Assembly (NCBI GenBank): GCA_005779305.1 | Contig: SXJR01000182.1 | Location: forward strand, 1-33,853 | Reading direction: 5' to 3' | From: Myxococcales bacterium | GTDB lineage: Bacteria; Myxococcota_A; Polyangia; Haliangiales; Haliangiaceae | Length of the DNA stretch: 33,853 nt | Shown: in pieces, positions 33,756 through 33,853 of the stretch | Position numbering within the stretch: position 1 is the first letter of the stretch | How the letters are laid out: every line of letters begins with the position of its first letter | Position numbers and translations under genes: made by a program | Notes under the pieces: generated by a model | Seen by the model: the letters and a program-made list of their open reading frames with translations, nothing else | Told to the model about the DNA's origin: nothing | Databases searched by the model: none

Positions 33756-33853
33756 GCCGGATCCTGCTCGGCGCCGCACTCGCGCTCGGCCTGGCCGCGT
33801 GCGGCGGCGGCCAGGGCGGCGTGGTGCCGGTGGCGCCGCCGGCGCCTGAGCCC
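33752..33853 (+). CDS. Lipoprotein, N-terminal part (cut by window edge)
   Basis: Thirty-four codons are visible before the window ends. The ATG overlaps the upstream [20 protein letters not shown] is a lipoprotein signal with Cys17, followed by a Gly-rich and then Val/Pro/Ala-rich linker. The folded part lies outside the window; function unknown. Confidence 0.8.
   Translation, partial: MSRILLGAALALGLAACGGGQGGVVPVAPPAPEP

Overview
The window is a 33.9 kb piece of a very GC-rich chromosome, gene-dense on both strands, with many GTG starts and stop/start overlaps. Hanks-type Ser/Thr kinases with TPR or multi-membrane parts, many lipoproteins with Asp/Ala/Pro/Gly-rich linkers, a Cys-rich lipoprotein, a TolQ/TolR-type motor operon and an eCIS-core (DUF4157) protein together suggest a member of the Myxococcota, perhaps near Haliangium/Kofleria. 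That placement is inference from gene content; no rRNA or marker gene in the window settles it. No insertion sequence, integrase, prophage or CRISPR array was found.

Layout. 1-2930 (minus): a secreted permuted papain-like protein, a membrane-anchored PKD protein overlapping it by one base, then the start of serA running off the left edge. 2931-3251: intergenic, with four exact copies of a 26-bp unit, each holding a perfect 15-bp palindrome. 3252-5033 (plus): acetate kinase fused to a PduL phosphotransacylase. 5050-9089 (minus): a row reading kinase, repeat-bearing envelope protein, Cys-rich lipoprotein and pcm. 9155-11393 (plus): a Rieske/flavoprotein fusion and an agmatinase-family ureohydrolase. 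11403-12002 (minus): a probable outer-membrane protein.

12164-14998 (plus) is the most striking locus. A DUF4157 domain is fused to a complete microbial (Streptomyces-type) transglutaminase domain with Cys, Asp and His of the catalytic triad in place. It is followed by a small cytosolic protein, a lipoprotein that looks like a distant relative of that small protein, and a second lipoprotein gene interrupted by a frameshift. This has the layout of a protein-crosslinking effector with candidate cytosolic and envelope-side protection proteins.

15002-20845 (minus): HAD phosphatase, trypsin-like lipoprotein protease, aldehyde dehydrogenase-like protein, a kinase whose catalytic domain follows six membrane segments, and a membrane-anchored repeat protein. 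21106-25088 (plus): an energy-transducing operon of one ExbB/TolQ, two ExbD/TolR and a large HEAT-repeat lipoprotein, closed by a strong terminator. 25148-33853 holds tRNA-His, a beta-propeller lipoprotein coupled to a SUI1/YciH protein, a LysR regulator divergent from a small membrane protein, a rhomboid protease with extra domains, tRNA-Arg and tRNA-Pro, the rph-rdgB pair, an amidase, a polytopic membrane protein of unknown function and the start of a lipoprotein.

Functions are assigned from motifs read by eye; no database search was run. Long ORFs antisense to these genes are treated as by-products of high GC.
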